Origin: Alphaproteobacteria bacterium UBA3439
GTDB lineage: Bacteria; Pseudomonadota; Alphaproteobacteria; Puniceispirillales; Puniceispirillaceae
NCBI GenBank assembly: GCA_002378605.1
Contig: DFSK01000174.1
Coordinates: 1 to 18,327, forward strand
DNA: 18,327 bases
Direction: 5' to 3'
Position numbers and translations under genes: made by a program. Below, one piece after another: positions 6,620 through 14,835 of the stretch; the stretch's first letter is position 1, and the number at the start of each line of letters is the position of its first letter. Below the pieces are notes generated by a model. It had not been told where the DNA came from, searched no databases, and was given only the letters and a program-made list of their open reading frames with translations.

Positions 6620-7372
6620 ATGAGCCAGCCCGTAACACAGCCCTTTATTCAGGTAAGGGATGTTTCAAAATATTTTGGCCAGTTCCGCGCGCTTGATGCT
6701 GTATCACTTGATATCAAGCTTGGTCAAAAGCTGGTGATTTGCGGGCCATCGGGTTCGGGTAAATCAACTTTAATCCGCTGTATTAACCGGCTTGAGCGCC
6801 ATGAGGCAGGTGAAATTCGGATTGACGGCATTGTCGTTGATGACAGCCCCACCGGCCGCGCCGTCTTGCGCAATAATGTCGGGATGGTGTTTCAGCAATT
6901 TAATCTGTTTCCGCATTTGACCATTCTGGAAAATCTGATGCTGGGGCCGGTTCGCGCCCGCAAGATGGCCGAAGCTGATGCTCACGATCTGGCGATGCAT
7001 TATCTTGAGCGTGTGCGGATTCCCGAACAATTCAGTAAATATCCAGCGCAATTATCGGGCGGCCAGCAGCAACGTGTGGCGATTGCGCGGGCGCTTTGCA
7101 TGGCCCCAAAGATTATGCTTTTTGACGAGCCAACATCGGCACTTGATCCGGAAATGATTGCCGAGGTGCTGGATGTGATCGAAGAGCTTGCCGATAGTGG
7201 CATGACAATGATTTGCGTCACCCATGAAATGGGCTTTGCGCGGCAGGTTGCTGATATGATGCTATTCATGGATCATGGAAAGATTGTTGAAATGGGTTCG
7301 CCAAAAACATTTTTCACCGCGCCGGAAAGTGATCGTTGCAAATTGTTCCTTAGCCAGATTTTGCGGCATTAG
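6620..7372 (+). CDS. Polar amino acid-type ABC transporter ATP-binding protein
   Basis: A 250-residue ATPase of the GlnQ/HisP/AapP class that energises amino acid uptake. Walker A G-P-S-G-S-G-K-S-T is at 42-50, the signature L-S-G-G-Q at 145-149, Walker B I-M-L-F-D-E-P at 165-171 followed by T-S-A-L-D-P-E, and the H-loop His is H202. The F-Q-Q-F-N-L-F-P-H-L-T Q-loop segment is characteristic of this class. The frame allows a GTG start at 6608, but AGGTGA at 6606-6611 is placed for ATG 6620. The permease gene follows after 13 bases, so the two are co-transcribed; the binding protein is encoded divergently upstream. Substrate is presumably an amino acid or similar small acid. Confidence 0.95.
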   Translation: MSQPVTQPFIQVRDVSKYFGQFRALDAVSLDIKLGQKLVICGPSGSGKSTLIRCINRLERHEAGEIRIDGIVVDDSPTGRAVLRNNVGMVFQQFNLFPHLTILENLMLGPVRARKMAEADAHDLAMHYLERVRIPEQFSKYPAQLSGGQQQRVAIARALCMAPKIMLFDEPTSALDPEMIAEVLDVIEELADSGMTMICVTHEMGFARQVADMMLFMDHGKIVEMGSPKTFFTAPESDRCKLFLSQILRH

Positions 7373-7385
7373 GAGCAATCAGATC

Positions 7386-8159
7386 ATGCGATTTATAATG
7401 TCTAAATTCTGGGCCTTGATGCCATCATCGTTGATTCGTCTTTTCGGGCTTGCTGGCCTTGTCAGCCTTGGCGGCTGTTCGGGCAATTGGGGATGGTATG
7501 TTGTTAATCCGGCAACTGAAACCGGCCGCCAGAATCTGGCGTTCCTGATCGATGGTCTGTATTACACGATCGGCCTGTCAGTCACGGCAATCTGTATTTC
7601 AATTTGTCTTGGGCTTTTGGTGGCCTTGCCAGCCTTGTCAAACCGCCGCGCGCCAAAAGCGATTAACCGCATTTATGTCGAACTGGTACGCGCCATTCCC
7701 ATTTTGGTGCTGATCTTGTGGGTTTATTATGGCCTGCCGCAAGTGGCCAGTCTGTCAATTTCGGTTTTCTGGGCAGGGGTTCTGGCATTGGCCATTTCCG
7801 ATAGCGCTTTTCAGGCAGAAATTTTTCGCGCGGGAATCCAGTCGATTGACCGTGGCCAATATGAGGCGTCACATTCGATTTCGTTGAATTACCGCGACAC
7901 AATGCGCTATGTGATCTTGCCGCAGGCAATCAAACGCATTTTGCCAGCCCTTGGGAACCAGCTTGTCTATATGTTGAAAATGTCATCGCTGGTATCGGTG
8001 ATCGGCATGCAGGAACTTACGCGCCGCGCGAATGAACTAGTCGTTACCGAATATCGGCCATTGGAAATCTACACGGTTCTGGTGCTTGAATATCTGGTGG
8101 TTATCCTCATTGTTTCGGCGGGTGTGCGCTGGCTTGAACGCCGCCTTGAGACAAGCTGA
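7386..8159 (+). CDS. Polar amino acid-type ABC transporter permease
   Basis: A 257-residue inner-membrane permease of the HisM/GlnP family. The coupling EAA-type loop is clear (S-I-D-R-G-Q-Y-E-A-S through L-P-Q-A-I-K-R-I-L-P-A-L-G-N), followed by the N-Q-L-V-Y-M-L-K-M-S-S-L-V-S-V-I-G segment typical of the family. About five hydrophobic helices are visible. AGGAG at 7371-7375 supports ATG 7386; the frame runs upstream to 7275 but that part lies inside the ATPase gene. ATG 7398 is an alternative. Only one permease gene is present, so it probably works as a homodimer. Its N-terminus holds an L-G-G-C sequence resembling a lipobox, which in a permease is probably just part of the first helix. Confidence 0.93.
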   Translation: MRFIMSKFWALMPSSLIRLFGLAGLVSLGGCSGNWGWYVVNPATETGRQNLAFLIDGLYYTIGLSVTAICISICLGLLVALPALSNRRAPKAINRIYVELVRAIPILVLILWVYYGLPQVASLSISVFWAGVLALAISDSAFQAEIFRAGIQSIDRGQYEASHSISLNYRDTMRYVILPQAIKRILPALGNQLVYMLKMSSLVSVIGMQELTRRANELVVTEYRPLEIYTVLVLEYLVVILIVSAGVRWLERRLETS

Positions 8160-8241
8160 ATATGGGCATTTTCTGCGGCTTTACTTCTCGGTTGTTTTTG
8201 CTGCGATTTTTGAGTTGAATAAGTGACGAGGTGGTAAAGCG

Positions 8242-9051
8242 ATGGATTTATCGAAAAAACATGATGCAGCTGGGCTGTTGCAGATAGACAAAGATGCCGA
8301 CGGTATCTTGCGCGTGACGCTAAATGATCCGGCGCGGCGCAATGCCCTGTCTGAGGCAATGCTTGACCGGCTTGGCACAATATTGGCTGACGCGGCAATC
8401 GATGCCAGCGTTCGGGTGATTATTTTGGCGGCCAATGGCCCTGCTTTTTGCGCCGGCCATGACCTTAAAGAAATGAGCGCAGGCCGAGCCAATGCTGATC
8501 AGGGTGAGGCCTATTTTACTGATGTTTTGAAGCGCTGTTCGTCGGTCATGCAGGCAATCTTGCAAAATCCCAAACCGGTGATTGCCGAAGTGGCGGCAAC
8601 GGCAACGGCGGCGGGTTGCCAGCTTGTGGCAAGCTGTGATCTTGCCTATGCCGCACAATCAGCGCGGTTTAGCACACCTGGTGTTCATATCGGTCTTTTC
8701 TGTTCAACACCGATGGTGGCGCTTTCGCGCAATGTCGGGGCGAAACATGCCATGGAAATGCTGCTTACCGGTGAGATGGTGCCAGCGGCGCGCGCTGCGG
8801 AAATCGGGCTTGTCAATGCGGTGGTTGATGATGCTGATCTGACCGATCATGTCACCGCTGTGGCGCATAAGATTGCCAGCAAATCACCGGTGACATTGGC
8901 CATTGGCAAAAGCGCTTTTTACACGCAACGTGAATTGTCAATCGCTGATGCTTATGAATATGCGTCGCGGGTGATGGTCGAAAATATGCTTCATCGTGAT
9001 GCTGTCGAAGGCATTGATGCCTTTATCGAAAAGCGCGCGCCGAAATGGTAA
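8242..9051 (+). CDS. Enoyl-CoA hydratase/isomerase family protein, ECHDC3-like
   Basis: A 269-residue crotonase-fold protein. The oxyanion-hole motifs are present (F-C-A-G-H-D-L-K-E-M at 69-78, and A-A-G-C-Q near 123-127). Compared with rat enoyl-CoA hydratase, whose catalytic E144 and E164 are 20 residues apart, this protein has Q127 and G147 at exactly that spacing: both acid/base residues are replaced. A-T-A-A-G-C-Q-L-V-A-S-C-D and the later T-P-G-V-H-I-G-L-F-C-S-T-P are the hallmark of the ECHDC3 subfamily, in which this loss is normal. It may therefore act as a CoA-thioester hydrolase, isomerase or binding protein rather than as a hydratase. GAGGTGG precedes ATG 8242. The acyl-CoA synthetase gene follows after 35 bases, suggesting that the ligase supplies its CoA ester. 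Confidence 0.92.
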   Translation: MDLSKKHDAAGLLQIDKDADGILRVTLNDPARRNALSEAMLDRLGTILADAAIDASVRVIILAANGPAFCAGHDLKEMSAGRANADQGEAYFTDVLKRCSSVMQAILQNPKPVIAEVAATATAAGCQLVASCDLAYAAQSARFSTPGVHIGLFCSTPMVALSRNVGAKHAMEMLLTGEMVPAARAAEIGLVNAVVDDADLTDHVTAVAHKIASKSPVTLAIGKSAFYTQRELSIADAYEYASRVMVENMLHRDAVEGIDAFIEKRAPKW

Positions 9052-9072
9052 ATGACAAGGCTGTTTGACGGC

Positions 9073-9079
9073 AAGGGGA
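9073..9079 (+). promoter_or_regulatory. Ribosome binding site for the TTG-started acyl-CoA synthetase
   Basis: AAGGGGA lies seven bases before TTG 9087. No ATG is available near the conserved N-terminus, so this site is the main support for the unusual start codon. Confidence 0.65.
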
Positions 9080-9086
9080 CGGCAAA

Positions 9087-10721
9087 TTGACAAATCCATA
9101 TGATATCGGGCTTGACCAGAATCCAGCAAATTACCAACCTTTGACACCGCTGACATTCCTCGAGCGTGCCGCGATGGTCTTTCCCAATCAAACCGCCATC
9201 ATTCATGGGCCTTTGCGACGCAATTATGCGGCGCTTTATGCGCGATGCCGACAATTGGCAAGCGTGCTTGCCGGTGCAGGCCTTGGGCGCGGCGATACAG
9301 TCTCGGTCATGCTGTTAAACACACCAGCAATGATCGAAGCCCATTACGGCGTGCCGATGTCGGGCGCGGTTCTGCATTCACTGAATACGCGGCTGGATGC
9401 GGCGACGATCGCCTTTCAACTTGATCATGCCGAAGCCAAAATTCTGATTGTTGATATCGCGCTTTTGCCGCGTGTCCGTGACGCATTGGCGCTGGCCAAG
9501 GGCAACCCGCAATTGATCATTTATGATGATGCCGAATTTGACGGGCAAAGATCGGGCTATGACGAGACCGAATATGAAACATTCATCGCGTCGGGTGATG
9601 CCGATTTTGCGTGGAAAATGCCGAATGATGAATGGGATGCAATTTCGATCAATTACACATCAGGCACAACGGGCGATCCAAAAGGCGTGGTTTATCATCA
9701 CCGCGGCGCCTATTTGCTGGCACAAGGAAATGCGCTAACCGCATCAATGAAAAAACAGGCAGTCTATCTTTGGACTTTGCCGATGTTTCATTGCAATGGC
9801 TGGTGTTTCCCTTGGACGATCTCGGCGATTTCGGGAACGCATGTCTGTCTTCGCGATGTTCGCGCCGAAGATATCTGGAATGCAATCCTGGAACATCGGG
9901 TCAGCCATATGTGCGGCGCGCCAATTGTCATGTCGCTTGTGGTGGCTGGCAAACCGGCAAGCGCCAAACTGGATTATGATGTCGAATTCTTTACCGCTGC
10001 CGCGCCGCCACCCGAAGCCGTGCTTGCCGCCATGAAAGATGCCGGTTTTAACGTCACGCATCTCTATGGCCTGACCGAAACCTATGGGCCATCAGTGGTC
10101 AATGATTGGGATCCGGAATGGGATCTTTTGGATAATGTCAAACAGGCCGCATTGAAGGCGCGTCAGGGAGTTCGTTATCTGGCGCTTGAAGGGCTTGATG
10201 TTGTTGATCCTGACAGCATGGTGCCGGTGCCGCGTGATGGCGCAACGATTGGCGAGGTTGTGATGCGCGGCAATGTTGTCATGAAAGGCTATTTCAAAAA
10301 TGCGCCATCGACCGAACGCGCCTTTGCTGGCGGCTGGTTCCATTCGGGTGATTTGGGGGTTGTTCACCCCGATGGCTATGTTCAGTTAAAAGACAGGTCA
10401 AAAGATATTATCATATCTGGCGGCGAGAATATCTCGTCAATCGAAGTTGAGGATGTTCTATATAAACATCCCGCAGTGGCCAATGTTGCCGTCGTTGCGA
10501 TGCCGCATGAAAAATGGGGCGAGACCCCTTGCGCCTTTATCGAAATCATTGATGGCAAAGGCGCCAGCAGTGATGAGCTGCGCGATTGGTGCCGTCAAAA
10601 TCTTGCTGGTTTTAAAGTGCCAAGTGAATTTCGTTTTGAATCAATTCCCAAAACATCGACCGGAAAGATTCAAAAATATGCGCTTCGTCAACGCATTGCC
10701 ACCGGTGGCGACCCTGACTAA
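9087..10721 (+). CDS. AMP-dependent acyl-CoA synthetase/ligase
   Basis: A 544-residue adenylate-forming enzyme that activates a carboxylic acid with ATP and loads it on CoA. Core motifs in order: P-loop Y-T-S-G-T-T-G-D-P-K-G (190-200), Y-G-L-T-E-T (327-332), H-S-G-D (419-422), hinge R-S-K-D-I-I-I-S-G-G-E-N-I-S (437-450), and the C-terminal catalytic lysine K527 in T-S-T-G-K. Full length, nothing missing. The start is TTG at 9087, placed seven bases after AAGGGGA; the N-terminus Y-D-I-G-L-D-Q-N-P-A-N-Y is conserved in this branch (bacterial relatives of the plant AAE1-like and medium-chain ligases). It looks distantly similar to DMSP-pathway DmdB enzymes, but I cannot assign that. It sits between the ECHDC3-like gene and an FAH-family gene. 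Substrate unknown. Confidence 0.93.
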   Translation: MTNPYDIGLDQNPANYQPLTPLTFLERAAMVFPNQTAIIHGPLRRNYAALYARCRQLASVLAGAGLGRGDTVSVMLLNTPAMIEAHYGVPMSGAVLHSLNTRLDAATIAFQLDHAEAKILIVDIALLPRVRDALALAKGNPQLIIYDDAEFDGQRSGYDETEYETFIASGDADFAWKMPNDEWDAISINYTSGTTGDPKGVVYHHRGAYLLAQGNALTASMKKQAVYLWTLPMFHCNGWCFPWTISAISGTHVCLRDVRAEDIWNAILEHRVSHMCGAPIVMSLVVAGKPASAKLDYDVEFFTAAAPPPEAVLAAMKDAGFNVTHLYGLTETYGPSVVNDWDPEWDLLDNVKQAALKARQGVRYLALEGLDVVDPDSMVPVPRDGATIGEVVMRGNVVMKGYFKNAPSTERAFAGGWFHSGDLGVVHPDGYVQLKDRSKDIIISGGENISSIEVEDVLYKHPAVANVAVVAMPHEKWGETPCAFIEIIDGKGASSDELRDWCRQNLAGFKVPSEFRFESIPKTSTGKIQKYALRQRIATGGDPD

Positions 10722-10792
10722 AGCATTGTAACAATTGCGATTGTGTAAAAGCCCGGTCAATCAATCACCCATATTATCATGGAGACGTAAAG

Positions 10793-11644
10793 ATGCGCCT
10801 TGTTCGTTATGGCAATAGTGGTCAGGAAAAACCCGGTCTTATTGATGCGGATGGCAGATTGCGTGATTTATCAGATTATATTGCCGATATTGACGCCAAT
10901 TCGATTGATGATGCCAGCCTTGATCGGTTGCGGGCGCTTAATCCGGCAAGCCTTGACAGAGTGGCTGGATCGCCGCGCATTGGCCCTTGCATTGCTAATG
11001 TTGGCAAATTCATTTGTATTGGTCTGAATTTCCATGATCATGCGCGTGAAACCGGTTTACCCATCCCAGCGCATCCGATTGTGTTTATGAAGGCGACATC
11101 GTCAATCAATGGCCCAGATGACGATATCATCATGCCACGCGGTTCAACACAAAGTGATTGGGAAATTGAACTGGCGGTTGTGATTGGCACGCGCGCCAAA
11201 TATGTAGCCGTCGAATCCGCGCTTGATCATGTTGCTGGCTATTGCATCGTGAATGACGTGTCTGAACGCCATATGCAGATGAACCTGACCGGCCAATGGA
11301 CCAAAGGCAAATCATGTGATCATTTTGGGCCTGTTGGGCCGTGGCTGGTGACGCGTGATGCGGTTCCCGATCCGCAGAAATTGGCCATGCGATTGGCGGT
11401 GAATGGCAAGTTGATGCAGGATGGTAGCTCGGCCGATATGATTTTTTCGATTGCCGAAATCATCGCGCATTTATCCGAATTGATGACATTGCATCCGGGC
11501 GATATCATTGCCACCGGCACGCCAGCTGGGGTTGGGATGGGGCAAAAGCCTGATCCGGTCTATCTGCAAGATGGCGATGTGATGACGCTGGAAATTGATG
11601 GGCTTGGCCGCCAAAAGCAAACCATTCTCGCCGATCATGGCTAG
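10793..11644 (+). CDS. Fumarylacetoacetate hydrolase family protein
   Basis: A 283-residue FAH-superfamily enzyme. The N-terminal cap region (1-70) is followed by the metal-binding core: K-F-I-C-I-G-L-N-F near 72-80, the two metal-ligand glutamates E124 and E126 in D-W-E-I-E-L-A-V-V-I-G, the metal-ligand D155 in V-N-D-V-S-E-R, and T-G-T-P-A-G-V-G-M near the end. Members cleave or decarboxylate 2-oxo acids or ureidoglycolate using Mg or Mn; relatives with this layout are often labelled ureidoglycolate lyase, but no purine-degradation gene is nearby, so I leave the substrate open. GGAGA precedes the ATG. A 71-base gap separates it from the acyl-CoA synthetase; the three genes may form one operon for breakdown of an organic acid. 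Confidence 0.9.
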   Translation: MRLVRYGNSGQEKPGLIDADGRLRDLSDYIADIDANSIDDASLDRLRALNPASLDRVAGSPRIGPCIANVGKFICIGLNFHDHARETGLPIPAHPIVFMKATSSINGPDDDIIMPRGSTQSDWEIELAVVIGTRAKYVAVESALDHVAGYCIVNDVSERHMQMNLTGQWTKGKSCDHFGPVGPWLVTRDAVPDPQKLAMRLAVNGKLMQDGSSADMIFSIAEIIAHLSELMTLHPGDIIATGTPAGVGMGQKPDPVYLQDGDVMTLEIDGLGRQKQTILADHG

Positions 11645-11675
11645 CTGATCCCATAATGGCCTGATGGTATGCGCC

Positions 11676-11704
11676 TTGTTTTTCCGCTTTGTGACGCCTA
11701 TATC
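11676..11704 (+). promoter_or_regulatory. Possible promoter of the photolyase pair
   Basis: TTGTTT (11676-11681), a 17-base spacer and TATATC (11699-11704), 42 bases before the photolyase start; matches are 3/6 and 4/6 to sigma-70. A TGATCC at 11646-11651, resembling the -35 of ChrR-linked sigma-E promoters, is a competing candidate in the same gap. Confidence 0.28.
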
Positions 11705-11746
11705 GCCTAGAGTGATTTCAGATATGTTAAATTGTAAGGTTTCAAG

Positions 11747-13198
11747 GTGGCGATGTCAGATTCGGTTCATATTCATTGGTTTCGTCAGGATCTAAGACTT
11801 TCCGACAATCCAGCATTATCTGCGGCCGCGGCCAATGGCGCGGTTCTTCCGGTTTATATTCTTGATGATGCCAATGCTGGTGATCACCGTATGGGCGGCG
11901 CCAGCCGCTGGTGGCTTCATCATTCCTTGACGGCGCTTAATCAGGCGCTTGGTGGTAAATTAATTGTGCTATCAGGCAATCCAGCCGAAATTCTGGCCAA
12001 GCTGGCCGATGCTGTTGCGGCGGCAGGGCTTTATTGGAATCGCGCTTACGAGCCATGGCGAATTACCCGCGACGCCGCCATTAAGGCGCAATGCGCCGCG
12101 CGCGGCCTTGCAGTTGAAAGCCGTAATGGTTCCCTTCTTTGGGAACCTTGGGATGTGCTGAAAAATGATGGTACCCCCTATAAGGTCTTTACGCCCTATT
12201 ACCGGCGCGGCTGTCTTGCCGCCGCGGCACCCCGCCGTCCCTTGCCAGTGCCACCAAATTTAGCAATTGCTGATGGCGACGGATTTGCCACTGGTCAAAG
12301 CGCAATCGATGCGCTTGGTCTTTTGCCGGAACGCGATTGGAAAGACGGGCTGGCGGCGATTTGGGATATTGGCGAGGCGGCAGCGCATGACCGGCTTTAT
12401 GCCTTTCTTGACGATGGTCTTGACGGTTATAAGGACGGCCGTAATTTCCCCGCAAAGCGCAATGTATCGCGGCTATCAGCCTATCTGCATTGGGGCGAGA
12501 TTTCGCCAAATGCCGTGTGGTACGCCGCCAAAGACAGAATGGATGCAGGCATTGGGCAGGATCGTGATTGCGACCACTTCTTGTCCGAACTTGGCTGGCG
12601 TGAATTTTCCCATTCGCTGCTCTATCATTTCCCCGAATTGCCGCGTAAAAATCTACAGCCGCGCTTTGATGGCTTTAACTGGCGTGATGATCCGGCCATG
12701 CTGAAAAGTTGGCAAAAAGGATTGACCGGCTATCCTGTTGTTGATGCTGGCATGCGCGAATTATGGCAAACTGGCTATATGCATAATCGGGTGCGGATGA
12801 TTGTCGGGTCATTTCTGGTGAAAAATCTGCGGCTCCATTGGCACCATGGCGAGGCGTGGTTTTGGGATTGTCTGGTTGATGCTGATCTTGCCAATAACAG
12901 CGCCGGATGGCAGTGGATTGCCGGTTGTGGCGCTGATGCAGCGCCTTATTTCCGCATTTTCAATCCAATCACCCAAGGGGTGAAATTCGATTCTGATGGT
13001 GATTATATCCGGCGTTATCTCCCCGAACTTGCCAATCTTCCCGATGCGTATCTTTGCAACCCATGGGAAGCACCTGCCGAAGTTCTTGCTGGTGCTGGTG
13101 TCCGGCTTGGCGAAACCTATCCAAAGCCGATCGTTGATGTCAAAGCATCACGCGAGGCAGCCTTGGCGGCCTTTTCGGCACTGCGCGAAACAACATGA
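11747..13198 (+). CDS. phrB: Deoxyribodipyrimidine photolyase, class I CPD type
   Basis: A 483-residue flavoprotein that uses near-UV/blue light to split cyclobutane pyrimidine dimers. The N-terminal Rossmann-like antenna domain starts H-W-F-R-Q-D-L-R-L-S-D-N-P-A-L; the helical FAD domain runs from about 215 to 470 and holds G-R-N-F-P-A-K-R-N-V-S-R-L-S, E-L-G-W-R-E-F and M-H-N-R-V-R-M-I-V-G-S-F. The electron-transfer tryptophan triad is intact: W312, W365 and W388 have the same spacing (53 and 23) as E. coli W306/W359/W382. The start is either GTG 11747 (TAAGG seven bases upstream) or ATG 11753 two codons later, next to AAGGTGG. It overlaps the following FeS photolyase by ATGA. Photolyase versus cryptochrome is decided by the intact triad and by similarity to repair enzymes; strong but not proof. 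Confidence 0.95.
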   Translation: MAMSDSVHIHWFRQDLRLSDNPALSAAAANGAVLPVYILDDANAGDHRMGGASRWWLHHSLTALNQALGGKLIVLSGNPAEILAKLADAVAAAGLYWNRAYEPWRITRDAAIKAQCAARGLAVESRNGSLLWEPWDVLKNDGTPYKVFTPYYRRGCLAAAAPRRPLPVPPNLAIADGDGFATGQSAIDALGLLPERDWKDGLAAIWDIGEAAAHDRLYAFLDDGLDGYKDGRNFPAKRNVSRLSAYLHWGEISPNAVWYAAKDRMDAGIGQDRDCDHFLSELGWREFSHSLLYHFPELPRKNLQPRFDGFNWRDDPAMLKSWQKGLTGYPVVDAGMRELWQTGYMHNRVRMIVGSFLVKNLRLHWHHGEAWFWDCLVDADLANNSAGWQWIAGCGADAAPYFRIFNPITQGVKFDSDGDYIRRYLPELANLPDAYLCNPWEAPAEVLAGAGVRLGETYPKPIVDVKASREAALAAFSALRETT

Positions 13199-14727
13199 AA
13201 ACGCTTCGGCTTGTTCTTGGTGATCAGCTAAGCCGCGCTTTGCCAAGCCTGACAGATCTGGATTTGGACAAAGATTTGGTGTTGATGGCCGAAGTGATGG
13301 CCGAGGTCACCTATGTCAAACATCATAAGCGGAAAATAGCCTACCTGTTTTCAGCGATGCGCCATTTCGCCAAATCTCTTGGCGATGACGGCATTGCGGT
13401 TCGCTATCGCCGCCTTGATGATCCTGACAATACGGGCTCACTTGCTGGCGAAGTTGCCAATGCGATTGCCGTCTTTGGCCCTGATCGGATTGTCATCACC
13501 GCACCAGGGGAATATCGACTTGCCGATGAAATGGCAGGTTGGCAGGCGCATTTTGGCCTTCCTGTCGAGATTCGTGACGATACAAGATTTCTATGCAGTC
13601 TTGATGATTTTGCCGAATGGGCTGAAGGACGAAAATCACTTCGCATGGAATTTTTCTATCGCGATTTGCGACGGCGTTATCAGGTGCTGATGGAAGGCGA
13701 TGAGCCAATTGGCGGCAAATGGAATTATGATGCCGATAATCGCCAGCCGCCAAAAGCCGGATTGGCTGTTCCACCGCCAAGCAGCTTTGCACCAGATGCG
13801 ATCACAGCCGAAGTTCTGGCTCTTGTCGAGATGCGTTGCGCCGATCATTTTGGTCAATTGGCCGGATTTGATTTTGCCGTTACCCGCGATCAGGCCTTGG
13901 ATGTTCTTGATCAATTTATCGCTGAGCGTCTACCCCTTTTTGGCACTTATCAAGATGCGATGATTGAGGGCGAGCCATGGATGTATCACAGCCATATCGG
14001 TCTTTATCTGAATGCCGGATTATTATCGCCGATCGAAGTCATCAGGGCAGCCGAGGCAGCCTATCATAGAGGCGATGCGCCGCTAAATGCGGTTGAGGGC
14101 TTTAACCGCCAGATTCTGGGCTGGCGCGAATTTGTGCGCGGGCTTTACTGGCTGAAAATGCCAGCCTATGCCGCGGCGAATTTTCTGCAAGCAACGCGCC
14201 CGCTTCCCGATTTTTTCTGGACTGGCAATACCGACATGAATTGCCTTGCCCAGTCAATTCAGCAAACCGATGCCCTGTCTTATGCGCATCATATCCAGCG
14301 TTTGATGGTTCTTGGTAATTTTGCGCTTCTTGCCGGTTTATCGCCGCAGGCGGTGAATGAATGGTTTCTGATTGTCTATGTTGACGCCTATGAATGGGTG
14401 GTGATGCCGAATGTATCGGGAATGGCGCTTTTTGCCGATGGTGGCTATCTTGCCAGCAAACCCTATGCGGCTGGTGGTGCCTATATCAACCGAATGTCAA
14501 ATTACTGCAAAAACTGCCGTTATAAGGTGACGGAAAAATCAGGCGAAGATGCATGCCCATTTAATTATCTCTATTGGGATTTTCTGGATCGGCATCGTGA
14601 AAAGCTTGGCAATAATCCGCGGCTTGGCATGATCTATCGCACATTTGACAAAATGGCGCCGGAAAAACAGGCTGGCGTCACTGCTGATGCTAGCCGGTTT
14701 TTGGCTGGTCTTGATAAGGCCGGATAG
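13195..14727 (+). CDS. FeS-cluster bacterial (6-4) photolyase / cryptochrome (FeS-BCP family)
   Basis: A 510-residue member of the iron-sulfur bacterial cryptochrome/photolyase family (Agrobacterium PhrB, Rhodobacter CryB). Four cysteines, C350, C438, C441 and C454, match in spacing and even in number those that hold the [4Fe-4S] cluster in PhrB. H365 and H366 sit in Y-A-H-H-I-Q-R-L-M-V, the conserved active-site region. The N-terminal domain begins L-R-L-V-L-G-D-Q-L, typical of the family, with lumazine rather than folate as the usual antenna. These enzymes repair (6-4) photoproducts, though some act in light signalling. The ATG overlaps the preceding stop (ATGA), with no separate ribosome site, implying translational coupling with the CPD photolyase. 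Length is normal for the family. Confidence 0.93.
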   Translation: MKTLRLVLGDQLSRALPSLTDLDLDKDLVLMAEVMAEVTYVKHHKRKIAYLFSAMRHFAKSLGDDGIAVRYRRLDDPDNTGSLAGEVANAIAVFGPDRIVITAPGEYRLADEMAGWQAHFGLPVEIRDDTRFLCSLDDFAEWAEGRKSLRMEFFYRDLRRRYQVLMEGDEPIGGKWNYDADNRQPPKAGLAVPPPSSFAPDAITAEVLALVEMRCADHFGQLAGFDFAVTRDQALDVLDQFIAERLPLFGTYQDAMIEGEPWMYHSHIGLYLNAGLLSPIEVIRAAEAAYHRGDAPLNAVEGFNRQILGWREFVRGLYWLKMPAYAAANFLQATRPLPDFFWTGNTDMNCLAQSIQQTDALSYAHHIQRLMVLGNFALLAGLSPQAVNEWFLIVYVDAYEWVVMPNVSGMALFADGGYLASKPYAAGGAYINRMSNYCKNCRYKVTEKSGEDACPFNYLYWDFLDRHREKLGNNPRLGMIYRTFDKMAPEKQAGVTADASRFLAGLDKAG

Positions 14728-14823
14728 GGGTGGTGGCGTTCATTGTTGGCGTGCCAAACCGAATTTATCAGCAAGATTTGCATTAGTTTGCTAGGCTGGC
14801 ATTGAAATCTAATGAAGCGCAAT

Positions 14824-14830
14824 GGGGAGG
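14824..14830 (+). promoter_or_regulatory. Strong ribosome binding site that decides the DUF3833 start
   Basis: GGGGAGG stands five bases before ATG 14836. It lies downstream of the in-frame ATG at 14812, which has no comparable site, so 14836 is preferred. Confidence 0.75.
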
Positions 14831-14835
14831 GTGAT

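Noticed and set aside
7386..7500. Lipobox-like L-G-G-C in the ABC permease suggesting a lipoprotein
   Set aside because: The protein is a multi-span permease whose first hydrophobic segment is needed as a membrane helix; cleavage and lipidation are unlikely.
10729..10745. Inverted repeat ACAAT-TGCG-ATTGT between the acyl-CoA synthetase and FAH genes
   Set aside because: A weak A/T-rich five-pair stem with no T tract; it is likely chance and the genes may well be co-transcribed.
12189..12704. Overlapping open frames on both strands inside the CPD photolyase gene
   Set aside because: The photolyase frame has continuous family motifs through this region; the other frames are by-products of its codon use.
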